A DNA stretch of 64,000 bases from Notolepis coatsorum (Eukaryota; Chordata; Actinopteri; Aulopiformes; Paralepididae): assembly GCA_963971535.1 (NCBI GenBank), contig OZ020599.1, forward strand, positions 93,321,765 through 93,385,764. The letters run 5' to 3'. A program made the position numbers and the translations under genes. Below, piece by piece: positions 32,234 through 43,405 of this stretch; position 1 is the stretch's first letter; each line of letters begins with the position of its first letter. The notes under the pieces were generated by a model, which searched no databases, was not told the origin of the DNA, and saw only the letters and a list, made by a program, of their open reading frames with translations.

Positions 32234-34079
32234 TATCTATGGAGGGTGAGTGACTTGGCGGTTTGGGCCTATATACATTGATTAGGTCGACTATTCACAA
32301 ACACTTGCTGTCATGCCCAGACATGCTAACTGTCCTCTGCCCATCCAACTAGCGGGGCTTCCCAATGACTTCTGTTACTTGCTAAAGCTGACCTCATGGT
32401 CGTACTTGTGTATCGCCTCTTTGGAAGCTAACGAGCTAGCTGAACAATGTACATAGTAGGCTAACGTGCTATCCGGATTCGTCACTAGCTTACGCGCTAG
32501 CCTCGGGCTAGCCAGCGGGCTTCGACTATGGTCTGCGCTGAGACATTCGTTAATGGTTACGTATTTTGGTTGCTGTTGCTGTTCAAAGGGACATTGGTTT
32601 GCACAGTTCAAGAGTGACCGAGTCCCTAACTAACTTCTGGTATGCTTTTTATTTTTATATCCAGGTTGTTTTGAGCTTTGGTGATCCAAAGTAGATACCA
32701 AGGTCGGTTGAATATGCATAAACAATATTTGATAACAGGTTGGGTCGGGTATGGCTTGCACTTAATGGCTATATGGTTATATGGCTTGCACTCGAGCCAT
32801 TACCCTCTCTTCCTTTCTTTTTTCTTTCCTACTGTCGCTGTTTTTATGTCATCTATATGCGCGATTTAAATGTGATCCGGTTCTACCTTGGACTAACTAC
32901 TGACAAGCCTTAATTTTGTTTTGAATTTTCCGTGAGGCACTTATGCTATAACGTTGATACATTAATATGCAGACTCCAGGGTAGATGGTTACAGGTTGAT
33001 GCTGAGTAATTATATAATAATTAGTGTCGCTGTTTTAAGGGCAATTGAATGAGCAATTAACCTGTGACCCGAACCTGCCTTGGACTATCGGCTGGGATGC
33101 TTTAATTTAATTTTGTATTGAATTTTCCTATATGTTTTAATGGCATTTGAATGAGCAATTTAAATGTGATTCGATCCTATCTTGGACTAACTGCTCCGAC
33201 CGATATCTTTATTGAAACAATGTATGATGACAGGTGGTGTCAGGTGTTGCCTATTACCATCCCCGGATGGATTAATGAATGATTGTGTTTAATTCTAATC
33301 TTACATAGGTTGGGTCATTTCAGCCGTTGTGCCTGATCAGAGGGACGGCTAAAGGGGTGCACTTTGACCATAACCCCTTTTTTTTCCCTTCCTCCTTTTT
33401 TTTGTCATTGTTTAATTGACACTGTTCACACAATTTTGCACAATTAACCTGTGACCCGAACCTGCCTTAGACTATCGGCTGGGATGCTTTAATTTAATTT
33501 TGTATTGAATTTTCCTATACCTTTTGGGCTATAACAATGTGATGTTGAAGCGCAGATCCCGAAATAGAGGGCTGCAGGTTGATGCGGAGTTATTATTTAA
33601 TGATGGCTATTTTTACCATTATGGTTTTCTCATGTTGGGGCCAGGGCTCAGGTGGTTTTCGACCGATATCTTTATTGAATTTTATTTTATTATTATTTGT
33701 GTTTATTGGACTAGTGGGGGTTTACTCAGGGGTTTATCTAGAGGGGGGTGGGAGTGGGAAGCGTCTTATTGATCCATGTCTCTAGTGGGAAGTGATAGGA
33801 AGATGACCATCCTCAGTGGGTGGGGCATAGGGTGGGGATTGGAGAGTGGGTATAGAGGAACTTATAGTAGGACGGGTGGGTTAGGGTTTAGAGTAGAAGG
33901 AGGGGGGGTTGTAGCTGGGGTGGTATTTTTATGTGTTCTATGTACTGTTGTCTTATATATGTGTAAGTGTTCCTCCTCTGAACTCCTGGGATTGACCGTC
34001 CGGGCCCGCCGGGATCGGCACCTCTGTACTCAGCCTGGCTGCACGGGTATGTTCTCTACGCACTTATACAAGCTCGACC
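32234..34079 (+). other. Long inter-ORF spacer of the Tx1/L1 LINE
   Basis: 1.85 kb separates ORF1 from ORF2, and the same spacer exists in copy 1. It contains repeated modules: 'gggatgctttaatttaattt' plus 'tgtattgaattttcctata' at about 33092-33132 and 33480-33520, and 'gtgacccgaacctgcctt' at about 33065 and 33452. Copy 1 has an extra duplication absent here. No conserved frame is seen; the short frames at 33524-34087 lack motifs. Confidence 0.75.
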
Positions 34080-37000
34080 ATGGCTAAATTGAATATTTTA
34101 ATTTGGAACGCAGGAGGGCTTAACGCCCCACACAAGCGTGCCAGTGTCCTTTGGCTATTGAAGAGGAGAAATATTGACCTTGCTCTCCTTAGTGAGACGC
34201 ATTTAATGGTAGGTGACGTGTCAAGACTGGCAAATCGGCAATATCACGTTATCTCCGCATCCTCAGCCGATGATAAGACGAAAGGAGTAGTCATAGTTAC
34301 AAGACGTAACCTTGATATCAAAATCTTGGATGTATGGTCGGACACGGAGGGAAGGATTACTATAGCAAAAGTTGAATTTTTGCATAGGAAGATGGCTATA
34401 ATAGCATTGTATGCTCCTAACACATTTGATTCAGCGTTCTATAATACAATCACGAAGAATATGTTGGAACTTAATGGATACGCTCTCATTGTGGGTGGCG
34501 ATTTTAATGCGTGCTGGGATGCGGAGATGGATAGGTCTGGGCCCTCTGAAACGAGCGACCAGAAACGGGCCTCTAAGGCCCTCAGGATGTGGGCCAAAGA
34601 CACGGGGCTCTCAGACCTCTGGCGCTTATGCAACCCCACCCTCAGAGATTACTCTCACCTGTCAGCCAGACACAAAAGCTTCTCTCGAATTGACTATGCA
34701 TTCGCGTCCCCTAATATGTTTGATAGTTTCGATGTCTCATTGGTTCCCTTGGCTCTCTCAGACCACAAGGGGATTTTCCTTACGGCAACCTTTGGCAGGC
34801 TCTCCGCAAGAGCTCCCAGATGGCGTTTTAATTCGACCTTGCTAAAGAACGATGACTTCTGTTCTGAGTTCAGGAGTAAACTAGCTGAATTTTTGCAGAT
34901 CAACGTTGGCACAGTAGAAGACCCTAGGGTCCTGTGGAACGCATTGAAAGGATTCATCAGGGGTCATGTCACACTATTTGCCTCCAATTTGCGAAAATCC
35001 CGGTCAAAAAAGCTAGAAGGACTGGAATCATTATATGCGGACCTATACGCATCCTTGCAAACTGACTATAATGAACGACTAAACACACAACGTAAGATAG
35101 TCAAAAAAGAAATAAACTCCATACTTAAACAACAGTCTGAGTTTTTGATACACAGGACAAGACAAAATTACTATTTTCACGGCTCCAGACCTAGCCATCT
35201 ATTGGCAATGAAAATACGATCAAATGATCATTTCTCAGATATCCCCTCGATTAGGACGAGCCAGGGTGCAGTCACTACTGATTCGAAAAAGATCAATGAC
35301 ACTTTTAAAGAGTTTTACTCACAGTTATATAGCTCAGAGGGTAATCTGGATGACTCTAGATTTGAATCGTTCATTGGCGGGCTTGAGATACCCCACATTT
35401 CTGAGGAAGAGGCCAAGGAACTGGGGAGACCGATTACTCTCGCAGAATTGAGGGAGACTATTGTTGAAATGCAGAGGGGTAAGGCGCCAGGCTGGGATGG
35501 TATTCCACCCGAAGTGTATTTAGCTTTCTGGGACCAACTGGGTCCATTGATGCTCGATATGATCAATTACGCTATCGAACAAGGGGAGTTCTCAAGAGAT
35601 GTCAATATGGCGTTGATTTCTTTACTTCTCAAAAAGGACAAAGATCCCAATGATTGTGGTAGCTATAGACCCTTGAGTCTTCTCGGGGCCGATTTAAAGG
35701 TGTTTGCCAAGGTGCTGGCCCGTCGCCTGCAGAGATTTATGTCTGTATTGGTACACTGCGATCAAACTGGTTTTATCCCGGGGCGTCTGGCTGCAGATAA
35801 TCTTAGGAGGCTGTTGCATGTAATCGATAACAGTAAAGACAATACAACTCCATCCACAGTTCTGTCTTTGGATGCCATGAAGGCGTTTGACAGACTTGAG
35901 TGGTCATATCTGTGGAAGGTACTTGAGGTCATGGGTCTTGGAAAGAGTTTTATTCATATGATTAAAGTCCTGTATGCCTCGCCGTCTGCGATGATACTGA
36001 CAGGCAAAAACTGTTCCACACTCTTTCCAGTCTCCAGATCTTCTAGACAGGGTTGCCCTCTGAGCCCGGGACTGTTCGCGCTTTCCCTCGAACCTTTGGC
36101 CCAATTTATTAGGCAATCGGAGGACATCGTCCCCATAATGGTCAACAATACTCCACACAAAATTGCTCTCTATGCGGATGACCTGCTGATTTTCATGGAC
36201 GACCCCTCCCGGTCGACCACAAAATTATTGAGGATAATCGACGACTTTGGTAAATTGTCAGGTTTTAAGATTAACTGGAACAAATCAGCCTGCCTACCTC
36301 TTAATGAACTGGCCAAGGCGGTACGACTACCAGCTGATATCCCCATAGTAGAACATTTCAAATACCTGGGCATAGAGATATTCCCCACGCTGAACCAAAC
36401 TACTAAGTACAACTTCACGGGTACTTATGATAAAATACGCCAGGATCTAGACAGGTGGTCGTCCCTTCCTAACTCCTTACAAGCCCGGGCTTCCATAATC
36501 AAAATGAACATCCTGCCTAGGATAAATTTTATTAGCTCAATGCTCCCCCTGCCCCCTCCAATAGACCACTGGCGCAAGGTACAATCGATGGTATCTAAGT
36601 TTGTCTGGAATAACAAACGCCCGAGAATCAAAAGGGCTACTACTCAACGTAGGAAACAAGATGGGGGCCTCGCAATCCCTGATTTTAAACTGTATTTCTG
36701 GTCCTTTTCACTGAGACCTTTGATGTGCTGGCTAGACCCTGTAGAGGCTGTATCGTGGCGCTCCTTAGAAGCGGCGGCGGTGTCTCCGCTAAGATTACAG
36801 GATGTAGTGTACTCCACTGTCTCTATTGCGAAATGCCGGCTGAGGTATGGACCGATCATAACTCACGTGATCCAAACGTGGCGTAATGTACAGAGGTCGT
36901 GTGGGGTTAAATGCCCTTGGCACCTGGACTCTCCAATTTTTAATAACCAGCAATTACTTGTTGGACACAAGCCGGTTAATATTCCTCAATGGCAAAGGAG

Positions 37001-37850
37001 GGGAGTGCATACTCTGGAGGATATTTATGATAAGAACGGCCTCCGTGCGTTTCAGGACTTAAGAGAATTTTATGATCTACCCGGCGAGTCCTTCTTTCTT
37101 TACCTTCAACTAAGGTCAGCACTGAGGGCGCATGGCGTACCGTGGGCTCAAGCCTTGCACCCACACCCCTTCCTCAGGCTCATAGTGGACAGGACGACAT
37201 CCAGAGGGTTTGTCTCCGACTTTTATACGCTCTTAATTCAATCCACGTATAAAAATTTATCATTGGATACAATCTGGCGTGTGGATATACCGGAGTTGGA
37301 CCCCGAGTTTGACTGGGATGATGTTTGGGCAAATGTGGCATTATCTTCCCGCAACCCCAATCACCAGCAAATTAATTTTAATTATATTCATAGGACCTAT
37401 CTTACACCTAGGAAGCTATTTGCTATGGGACTGATAACCGACTCTCGGTGCACTTTGTGCTCTCAAAAGGCCACTGGCACTTATATGCATATGTATTGGG
37501 ATTGCCCACCAGTGGCCCGCTTCTGGAGGTCAATAACGGACAAACTTTCAGATCTGTGTGGCTTAACTATCCCATTCACAGCTGTTACGCTACTCCTGAA
37601 CGATATAACGACACTACCCGCGTCCGTACAACTGAAAAGGGTTGTCCTAGCGGGCGTCACAGCAGCGAAGAAGCTAATAGCAATGAGATGGAAGGAGCCT
37701 GAGAAGCTTACAATGATTAACTGGTCCCTAACTCTATTGGATGTGATTTATCTTGAGATATCCACGGCCCGGGTGATCGGGGTAGGGCAGGCTGGAATTG
37801 ACCTGTGGTTCGCAGCAGCTGAGAAGGTAAAGACCGCAGTGTGCGGCTGA
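34080..37850 (+). CDS. LINE ORF2: AP-type endonuclease and reverse transcriptase
   Basis: 1256 residues, no stop. The endonuclease starts LNILIWNAGGLN (residues 3-14), has the catalytic-type SETH near 38 and GDFNACWD near 138, and ends SDHKG near 226. RT: KAPGWDGIPPEVY, YRPLSLLGADLKVFAKVLA, TGFIPGR, SLDAMKAFDRLEW (motif A), RQGCPLSPGLFALSLEPLA, and YADD near 697. A C-terminal CCHC-type knuckle CTLCSQKATGTYMHMYWDC lies near 1122, as in L1/Tx1 proteins. The protein would nick target DNA and prime cDNA synthesis from it. The initiating ATG lies in 'ctcgaccatggctaaattg', a good start context. Confidence 0.93.
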   Translation: MAKLNILIWNAGGLNAPHKRASVLWLLKRRNIDLALLSETHLMVGDVSRLANRQYHVISASSADDKTKGVVIVTRRNLDIKILDVWSDTEGRITIAKVEFLHRKMAIIALYAPNTFDSAFYNTITKNMLELNGYALIVGGDFNACWDAEMDRSGPSETSDQKRASKALRMWAKDTGLSDLWRLCNPTLRDYSHLSARHKSFSRIDYAFASPNMFDSFDVSLVPLALSDHKGIFLTATFGRLSARAPRWRFNSTLLKNDDFCSEFRSKLAEFLQINVGTVEDPRVLWNALKGFIRGHVTLFASNLRKSRSKKLEGLESLYADLYASLQTDYNERLNTQRKIVKKEINSILKQQSEFLIHRTRQNYYFHGSRPSHLLAMKIRSNDHFSDIPSIRTSQGAVTTDSKKINDTFKEFYSQLYSSEGNLDDSRFESFIGGLEIPHISEEEAKELGRPITLAELRETIVEMQRGKAPGWDGIPPEVYLAFWDQLGPLMLDMINYAIEQGEFSRDVNMALISLLLKKDKDPNDCGSYRPLSLLGADLKVFAKVLARRLQRFMSVLVHCDQTGFIPGRLAADNLRRLLHVIDNSKDNTTPSTVLSLDAMKAFDRLEWSYLWKVLEVMGLGKSFIHMIKVLYASPSAMILTGKNCSTLFPVSRSSRQGCPLSPGLFALSLEPLAQFIRQSEDIVPIMVNNTPHKIALYADDLLIFMDDPSRSTTKLLRIIDDFGKLSGFKINWNKSACLPLNELAKAVRLPADIPIVEHFKYLGIEIFPTLNQTTKYNFTGTYDKIRQDLDRWSSLPNSLQARASIIKMNILPRINFISSMLPLPPPIDHWRKVQSMVSKFVWNNKRPRIKRATTQRRKQDGGLAIPDFKLYFWSFSLRPLMCWLDPVEAVSWRSLEAAAVSPLRLQDVVYSTVSIAKCRLRYGPIITHVIQTWRNVQRSCGVKCPWHLDSPIFNNQQLLVGHKPVNIPQWQRRGVHTLEDIYDKNGLRAFQDLREFYDLPGESFFLYLQLRSALRAHGVPWAQALHPHPFLRLIVDRTTSRGFVSDFYTLLIQSTYKNLSLDTIWRVDIPELDPEFDWDDVWANVALSSRNPNHQQINFNYIHRTYLTPRKLFAMGLITDSRCTLCSQKATGTYMHMYWDCPPVARFWRSITDKLSDLCGLTIPFTAVTLLLNDITTLPASVQLKRVVLAGVTAAKKLIAMRWKEPEKLTMINWSLTLLDVIYLEISTARVIGVGQAGIDLWFAAAEKVKTAVCG

Positions 37851-38440
37851 GCGGGGTTGGGGCGCTTGATCGGGGGGGTCCGGCGGTCTCTGGGGAGGGG
37901 GAGGAGGAAATGTCTTGTCTGTCTTGGTTTTTGTCTTGTCCTTCTTAACTTTGACTGGGGGGATTTTAGGGGGGGTTGGTATTTAGCTATTCTGCGCTAT
38001 ATGTCAACTCACATGCCATCTCCCCAAGAGACTAATATTGACAGACTGATTGACCTGTCAACCAACTTGGAGGAAGAATTTCTTTCTTCTTACACTTTAC
38101 CTTCTGCAAGTTTGGCAGTCTTGAACATGTGTAAGGGACCTAGGCTATCTACAGTAAATCTGCGGCAACACTCTCATAAACAATCTTTTAAGTCACTCCA
38201 CTTTGTAAAGGTGGGGAAAGGTTGCCATGTTTTGAAGACCCTTTTTGTTATTGAAGTAGCCATCTATATTTGATAGGTTGGACGCTGTTTCTTTTTCTTT
38301 TTGTCTTTATAATTTATTATTCTGTATTATTATTGTTTGTTATTCTCCTGTGAAAGTTATGTTTTTTGTTACTGTGGTTATTGTGTTGTCCTGTTTCATG
38401 TAATTAATAATAAAAAAATTTGATCAAAAAAAAAAAAAAT

Positions 38441-38656
38441 AATGATGATGTCACCGTCAGAGAAATGGTCAGGGCCTCTCTCCTGCTGGATCTACGCAGA
38501 AGGAAGATCCCCCTGGCCAGCGCAGACCAGAATAACTTCCTCGGCTTCAGGAGGAAAGACTCTGGGAAACTGGACTCTCAGGCTTCGGGGTCTGGTCTGA
38601 CTGGCCAGTGGCCAGATCTCAATGACCTCTGCAACCAGACTGTTCAGTTCAGCTGA
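38441..38656 (+). other. Coding-like segment of unknown identity next to the LINE
   Basis: Immediately after the target duplication a frame stays open for about 72 codons, for example REMVRASLLLDLRRRKIPLA and NNFLGFRRKDSGKLDSQASG, ending at TGA 38654-38656. Composition looks protein-like, but I recognise no family and see no clear acceptor. It may be the end of a retroelement ORF or a decayed exon. It does not continue left of the LINE/Rex1 complex. Confidence 0.3.
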
Positions 38657-38699
38657 AATGGACAAGACTCAACACACAGACTGAAGTCCCTGTCTCTGA

Positions 38700-39430
38700 T
38701 GAATTTATCACAGACCCCTGTGTGGTTGTGAAGGACTGTCGGACTGCACAGAGACTGCAAGGAGGGTTCTGCTTAGCATGAAGCAGTCTGAGCAGCACTG
38801 GTGTGGACTCAGATTACAGGGAAAGCTAGCCTGTTTAGAGTTTGCTGACCACTCTGTGTTTAAGAACGCCACTGTTGGTGAGGATGTTTTGAATACTGCA
38901 GGTATTACCTACTTAGTACAATCTGTCCACCTGGTATCCTCACATTCACAGTCCATTCTGTTTAAACCATCAGGATTCACAACAACACCTAGAATCCATT
39001 GCACACATAACAAATGTATGTAATGCATACAAAACACCTGTACATAGCTCGTCATGACCGTATTGTGTTATTGTGTCTGATGCGGTACAAACCATCTTAC
39101 CATCTAGTGCAGCAATGTACAAGCATACTAGAGTGCTACCGGAATGGTTTGGTTTTTACCAATGATGTCTTCGCTAACATCCCAAATACACCTGATGTTG
39201 TTTTTGTTGACACCAGCCACAAGGAGGTGCTAATCATAGAAGTAGGCTGTGCCTTTGACCTGTACATGGACCAGGCTTTCCAGGACAAGTATATAAAATA
39301 CGAAAACCAATGCTCGATGTGATAACCAGCCTTGGGTACAAGTGTAGATATAGTGTACTTATACAAGTGGTGACCTACTGTCTGTATTTAAATTTGGTAT
39401 CTCTTCTAAAACATCCTCTTTATAGTGTGT
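38700..39430 (+). pseudogene. R2/NeSL-like retroposon C-terminal endonuclease remnant
   Basis: Two adjacent frames carry ARHDRIVLLCLMRYKPSYHL, then IPNTPDVVFVDTSHKEVLII and EVGCAFDLYMDQAFQDKY, followed (after a stop) by SLGYKCRYSVLIQV. The pattern RHD...PDVV.VD...LIIEV...D/KY matches the restriction-like (PD-(D/E)XK) endonuclease tail of early-branching non-LTR elements and their fish relatives. The upstream zinc-finger and RT parts are missing or unrecognisable. The copy is decayed. Confidence 0.5.
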
Positions 39431-40680
39431 ATAGACAACTCGTCCCTCTAAGGATTTTCTAGTTTAGTTACCTAGGGATCTAATTTGACGACTTTATCTT
39501 GGGGTCCAAAATGAAAGTTTTACCTTTGGTTCATAAAAACAAGTATAATTAACCCAAATTATACTACAAGTGTTAAAGTGAGACCTCGACCATAAACCTT
39601 TTATTGAAGACCAATTTCTAATCATGAATAATCAGTGACGGTGTTGTAGGCCTGGCCTTTTACAACTTGACCTTTTAGATTTAGAAACAAGCGTGTGTAT
39701 TTATGGGTTGTGTCAGATATGTACCAAAGATAGCAGCTGGTACAGCAGGTGTAATTTCTGCATCTAGTGTGAACAAGGTCACACTGTTACTTTGATAGAT
39801 TGACATTTTTCACATCAACAAGATATGTATTTACTAGGGGGAGGGTCACCAGAGCCCCCACAATACCATATTATGATACTAAAGTCACAATATTGTAATA
39901 TCATGATATTGTGATTTATTCTGATTCTGATTCTGATTATCTTTTTTTCAAGTTATGTCCCACTGGAAATCTTTGTCACATTTGCAATGAAAATATAATA
40001 TACATACAATATTTACATCATCTGTTTTATCTGATAAGATAACATTTGAAATCTGATTTGAAATAACATAACATCTGTCCACCTCATTCCAATAATTTTT
40101 ATTGCAGTAAAAATGGGATTGTTGAGCAAAATCTTTGTTTTGTTTTTATATCAATACTTGCAGTCACTGTATCAATATAATATTGGCAAACTAAATATTT
40201 TTCATATATTGCTGTATCTGACAGTGGAGGACATTCAAAACGCATGAACTCAAACAAAATTATATGTGCACGGCAAAATGTTTTGAAAGTTTTGGGAGAT
40301 TACGTGCAAAAATCAACATTGTTTTTCTTTCTGGTGAAGTGACTCTTTTTAGTTCGATTCTTGGGAATGTTTGCTGAATGAAAGTCGAACAGTGTTGTAT
40401 ACTTGGTTCTGTTCTACTTCACGAGGATAGGCAGGAGAGGTGACCCACACCGACACCCACAAGGAGCGCAACCAACGAGGGGGTGATCAAATCCCATTCC
40501 CAGACATGACGTTCCAGACGAGAGGAAGATCTGGTCTGGTGGAGGAAGAAGTTGCTTGAGTATATTATATTATAGTATTATATTCTTTAAGTCCAAACTT
40601 CTCAATTTCAACATTGTTATTTATTTAGAACATTTTGTTATTTATTGTTGTAACGCACCACACAAAATAAATCTCGTGAT
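39431..40680. other. Mostly unrecognised; relic of an AT-palindromic MITE near 39830-39930
   Basis: 39830-39930 ('ctagggggagggtcaccaga' then 'aatattgtaatatcatgata') resembles the nested element at 49576-49919. 39905-39930 has a (GATTCT)n tail typical of a LINE 3' end. 40430-40556 stays open for about 42 codons before a TGA but has no recognisable motif. Confidence 0.4.
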
Positions 40681-40696
40681 CATGTATTATGTTTTT

Positions 40697-41192
40697 TTTT
40701 TTATCTACTTTTTCTCCTCCTTTTTTCTGTATTTTTCTCCCATCCCAATTTAGTCGTTATGCCAATTCCCCCCTCCCCTTCCTGGTCGTTGCGCGCATTT
40801 GCCCCCCACTTGCCGGTCTAGGGAGGGTTGATAGATACTATCACATGTCCCCTCCGGCTCCGATACATGTGGAGTCAGCCAGCCGCTTCTTTTTTTTCAC
40901 CTGACAGCGAGGACTCTCACTGGGGGAGCGTAACGCATGGGAGGCTCACACTACTTCCCCCAGTTCCCTCCCTCGCTGAGCAGGCGCCCCGACCGACCTG
41001 TAGGAGTCGCTGTTTACAACGACCAGGATACACACCACGTCGGCTTCCCACCCGCTAACACTGCCAATTGGTTATGGTTGGTTATGGTATGGATGACCGA
41101 CCAAGCCAGAGGTACCGCTGACAGCTGGATTCGATACCAGTGTCTCTGCGGTGTTAGGCAGGCGCTTAGTCCGCTGCGCTACCCAGCCGCCC
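40697..41192 (-). mobile_element. tRNA-derived SINE, large family, copy 5
   Basis: The head is at the right end ('gggtagcgcagcggactaag' on the minus strand) and the tail at the left, before a T-run. A perfect 16-bp target duplication 'catgtattatgttttt' flanks it (40681-40696, 41193-41208), so both ends are certain. Confidence 0.95.
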
Positions 41193-41356
41193 CATGTATT
41201 ATGTTTTTAAATGTTTAAATATCAACATTATCTGGCCATCCTCAGTGAATATTCTCAAACTCCTCTGACCTCGTCTGGTCTTTCCAAAGACTCAAGAGAT
41301 GGGACAGTAATATTTAGTGAATATTTTGCATATAAGGGATTTTTGTCTATTATTAA

Positions 41357-41647
41357 CTCATTGACTGCCACGCTGTTTTCCCATCTCTAATCCCTGGCGC
41401 CAGCATTTCAGACCATTTTAACTATGTTTGTAGACCCATCGTATATTCTATATTATAGCTATGGAGACATACTATGGCTCATTTGAAATGCTTATATTTA
41501 TACTCCCAACAGGGAACAAACCGTTTGTTTCTACATACATCCGTCTAGTATCATAATAAATTTAAAAAACATAAAACGAATACTAGTTTTTGGCGTTCAA
41601 CGCATGGGCGCCAAAAACGAATATACTAGGTTTTGGCAGTCAATGTG
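41357..41647. mobile_element. piggyBac-like MITE with TTAA duplication, 291 bp
   Basis: TTAA at 41353-41356 and 41648-41651. The inverted ends are 'ctcattgactgcca' on the left and, inverted, 'cacattgactgcca' on the right. No coding capacity. The CxCATTGACTGCC end resembles piggyBac-type termini. Confidence 0.85.
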
Positions 41648-41689
41648 TTAATGAAAATGTAAAGACCAAGCATTGCATTTTTGTTCTTG

Positions 41690-42060
41690 CAGATCTCGTT
41701 TCCGTAGCAACGGGGGAGAAGCCGCCATTCCCGCTCCAGGTCCGGACGGAAGTCTCACTCAAAGTCTGTCAGAAGTGTATCCTGCTCTTGAAAAACCGCA
41801 AGTCGCAATCTCTCTTCCGCGTGCACAAAGATCCAGGTCCCGGAAATCTAAATCCAAAAGCCGCTCTGAGTCGAGGTGAAGTTGGAGCGAGATTCCCGTA
41901 GCTATTCCACAGAGAAATTGGCCAACCAAGAAATCCCGTAGCCATTCTGCGCTGCCCGCAGAGAACGGGAGGAGGAGCAGGGCTAAATCCAGCTCCCGCT
42001 CCATCCCCACTGGCGGACAACCATCTTTTCAAGTCTGGGGAGAAACGAACCCCCCCCCTC
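41690..42060 (+). pseudogene. RS-domain coding remnant (SR splicing factor-like)
   Basis: After 'ttttgttcttgcag' a frame reads RSRFRSNGGEAAIPAPGPDG and later AQRSRSRKSKSKSRSESR, then TGA. In a shifted frame, RSYSTE and then KSRSHSALPAENGRRSRAKS follow. Repeated 'cgtagc' (RS) codons across frames point to an RS domain broken by a one-base shift near 41895. SRSF4/5/6 carry such tails, and human SRSF6 lies next to L3MBTL1, so a decayed srsf6-like gene is possible. No RRM exon is seen. Confidence 0.35.
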
Positions 42061-42365
42061 GCTCAAATTCCTGCTTCCAATCTCGCTGGAGGTCCAGAGC
42101 CTCTCTGGTTTGGAGAAGAGAGACACTAAGGCTTGTTGCTAGGCGTGATCGCTTTGCAATATATAATCGGTAGTTCCATGACATTGAGTTCTCTACCCTT
42201 CTCCTTGTCTCAGATAGGCCGGTACATGTTTAATTTGCCACACCCACTGGTGCAAACCCCATAATTAGCATTTAGTGATTTTTGCAGCCATGAAATGGTA
42301 TATTGGCCAAAACTATCAAAGGAGTGTAAGAGCTACTAAAAGGCTTGGGAGCAGTGTGGAATAGA
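42061..42365. other. No recognised feature
   Basis: Non-coding sequence between the RS remnant and a SINE. Confidence 0.5.
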
Positions 42366-42632
42366 CTAGGGGGGGCGACAGTGGCTCGGGAGGTAGAGCG
42401 GTCATCTGGTAAGCGGGAGGCTCCCGGTTCGATTCCTGCTCCTCCCGGGCGTCGTGTCGAAGTGTCCTTGAGCAAGATACTTAACCCCTTAACTGCTCCT
42501 GATGAGCAGGTTGGCACCTTGCATGGTTCCCTCCACCGTCGGTGTGTGAATGTGTGAGTGAATGGGTCAAATGTAAGGAACAACATTGTAAAGCGATTTG
42601 GATAAAAGCGCTATATAAATGCACCATTTTAC
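42366..42632 (+). mobile_element. tRNA-derived SINE (second family), best copy
   Basis: Head 'ggcgacagtggctcgggagg', B box 'ggttcgattcc', body 'cctgatgagcaggttggcac', and tail 'aaagcgatttggataaaagc' with 'gctatataaatgcaccattt'. This copy is nearly complete and defines the family for the partial copies at 3697 and 19836. Confidence 0.88.
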
Positions 42633-42964
42633 CACTCACACCTGTGTTTGTATTGAAATATCATCAGAATTGGTTAGCCTAAAATTTGCAGCCTGCATTG
42701 ACTTGACATGGAACAGTCAGCCAGGTAGTTACTGGCTGGCTCACCATTTATTTATGCTGTTTATATTGAATCAAATTCTATGCATCTCATTTGGTGGAAG
42801 GTGTATTTATGTAGCTAAGTCTGTTAAATTGAAGACATGATAAAATAATAATGATAATCTGCCAAACAGTCTGATGCCTTCTGGCTAATAGTCTCATGTA
42901 TGGTGAATACAGACTTTTTGCTAACCAACTAGGTGATAATGTATACAGTATAAAGACAACCGGT
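42633..42964. other. No recognised feature
   Basis: AT-rich non-coding sequence between two SINEs. Confidence 0.5.
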
Positions 42965-43405
42965 ATAAGTACAAGTCTTTATTTGTCATCAGATTAACAC
43001 ACACACATGCGATGGGCGACCCACAGGAACACACACACACATGCACTGAGTCGCTGACGAAATGTTCTCTGCACCTCCCATCCCGTCGTCCTTCCTCCCA
43101 AGGGCAGCCAGGAGCAGACACGGGCTGCGGCAAGCGCCGCGCCCGGGGACCAATCCAAGTGCTCCTGTCCATCTTCGTCAGGGACGCGACAGCGTTAGCG
43201 ATCTGTTGTGCATGTTTTTCTATTGGGTTTATCTTATCGGGAGGGGAAACCCTTGCGAGCATGGGGAGAACATGCAAACTCCACACAGAAAGGCCCGGGT
43301 GATACCCCACCTGGGTAACTGGCAACCTGGTCCCCACGCGGGAATCAAACCCACAACCTTCTAGCGGTGAGGCGACAGTGTTAACCACTACTCCACCGGT
43401 GCCAT
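42965..43405 (-). mobile_element. tRNA-derived SINE (third family, 'gtggagtttgcatgttctcc' core)
   Basis: On the minus strand the head reads 'ggtggagtagtggttaacac' with B box 'gggtttgattccc'. The core 'gtgtggagtttgcatgttct' is widespread in fish genomes. A 3' portion with TGTG runs ends 'gatgacaaataaagacttg', which looks like a LINE-derived tail. Confidence 0.85.

Larger units (their letters stand above)
31107..38437 (+). mobile_element. Full-length Tx1/L1-clade LINE with intact ORF1 and ORF2
   Basis: The 7.33-kb element is bounded by a 17-bp target duplication 'aataatgatgatgtcac' (31090-31106 and 38438-38454) and ends in an A-run after AATAAA-like sequence. 5' UTR 31107-31279, ORF1 31280-32233, a long spacer 32234-34079, ORF2 34080-37850, 3' UTR 37851-38437. 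Both ORFs lack stops or obvious lesions, so the copy looks young and possibly competent. It inserted at the 5' edge of the Rex1-like LINE. Confidence 0.93.

Noticed and set aside
40430..40556. Short open stretch ending TGA that looked like a terminal exon
   Set aside because: Only about 42 codons, no convincing acceptor or known C-terminus; kept as unassigned sequence.
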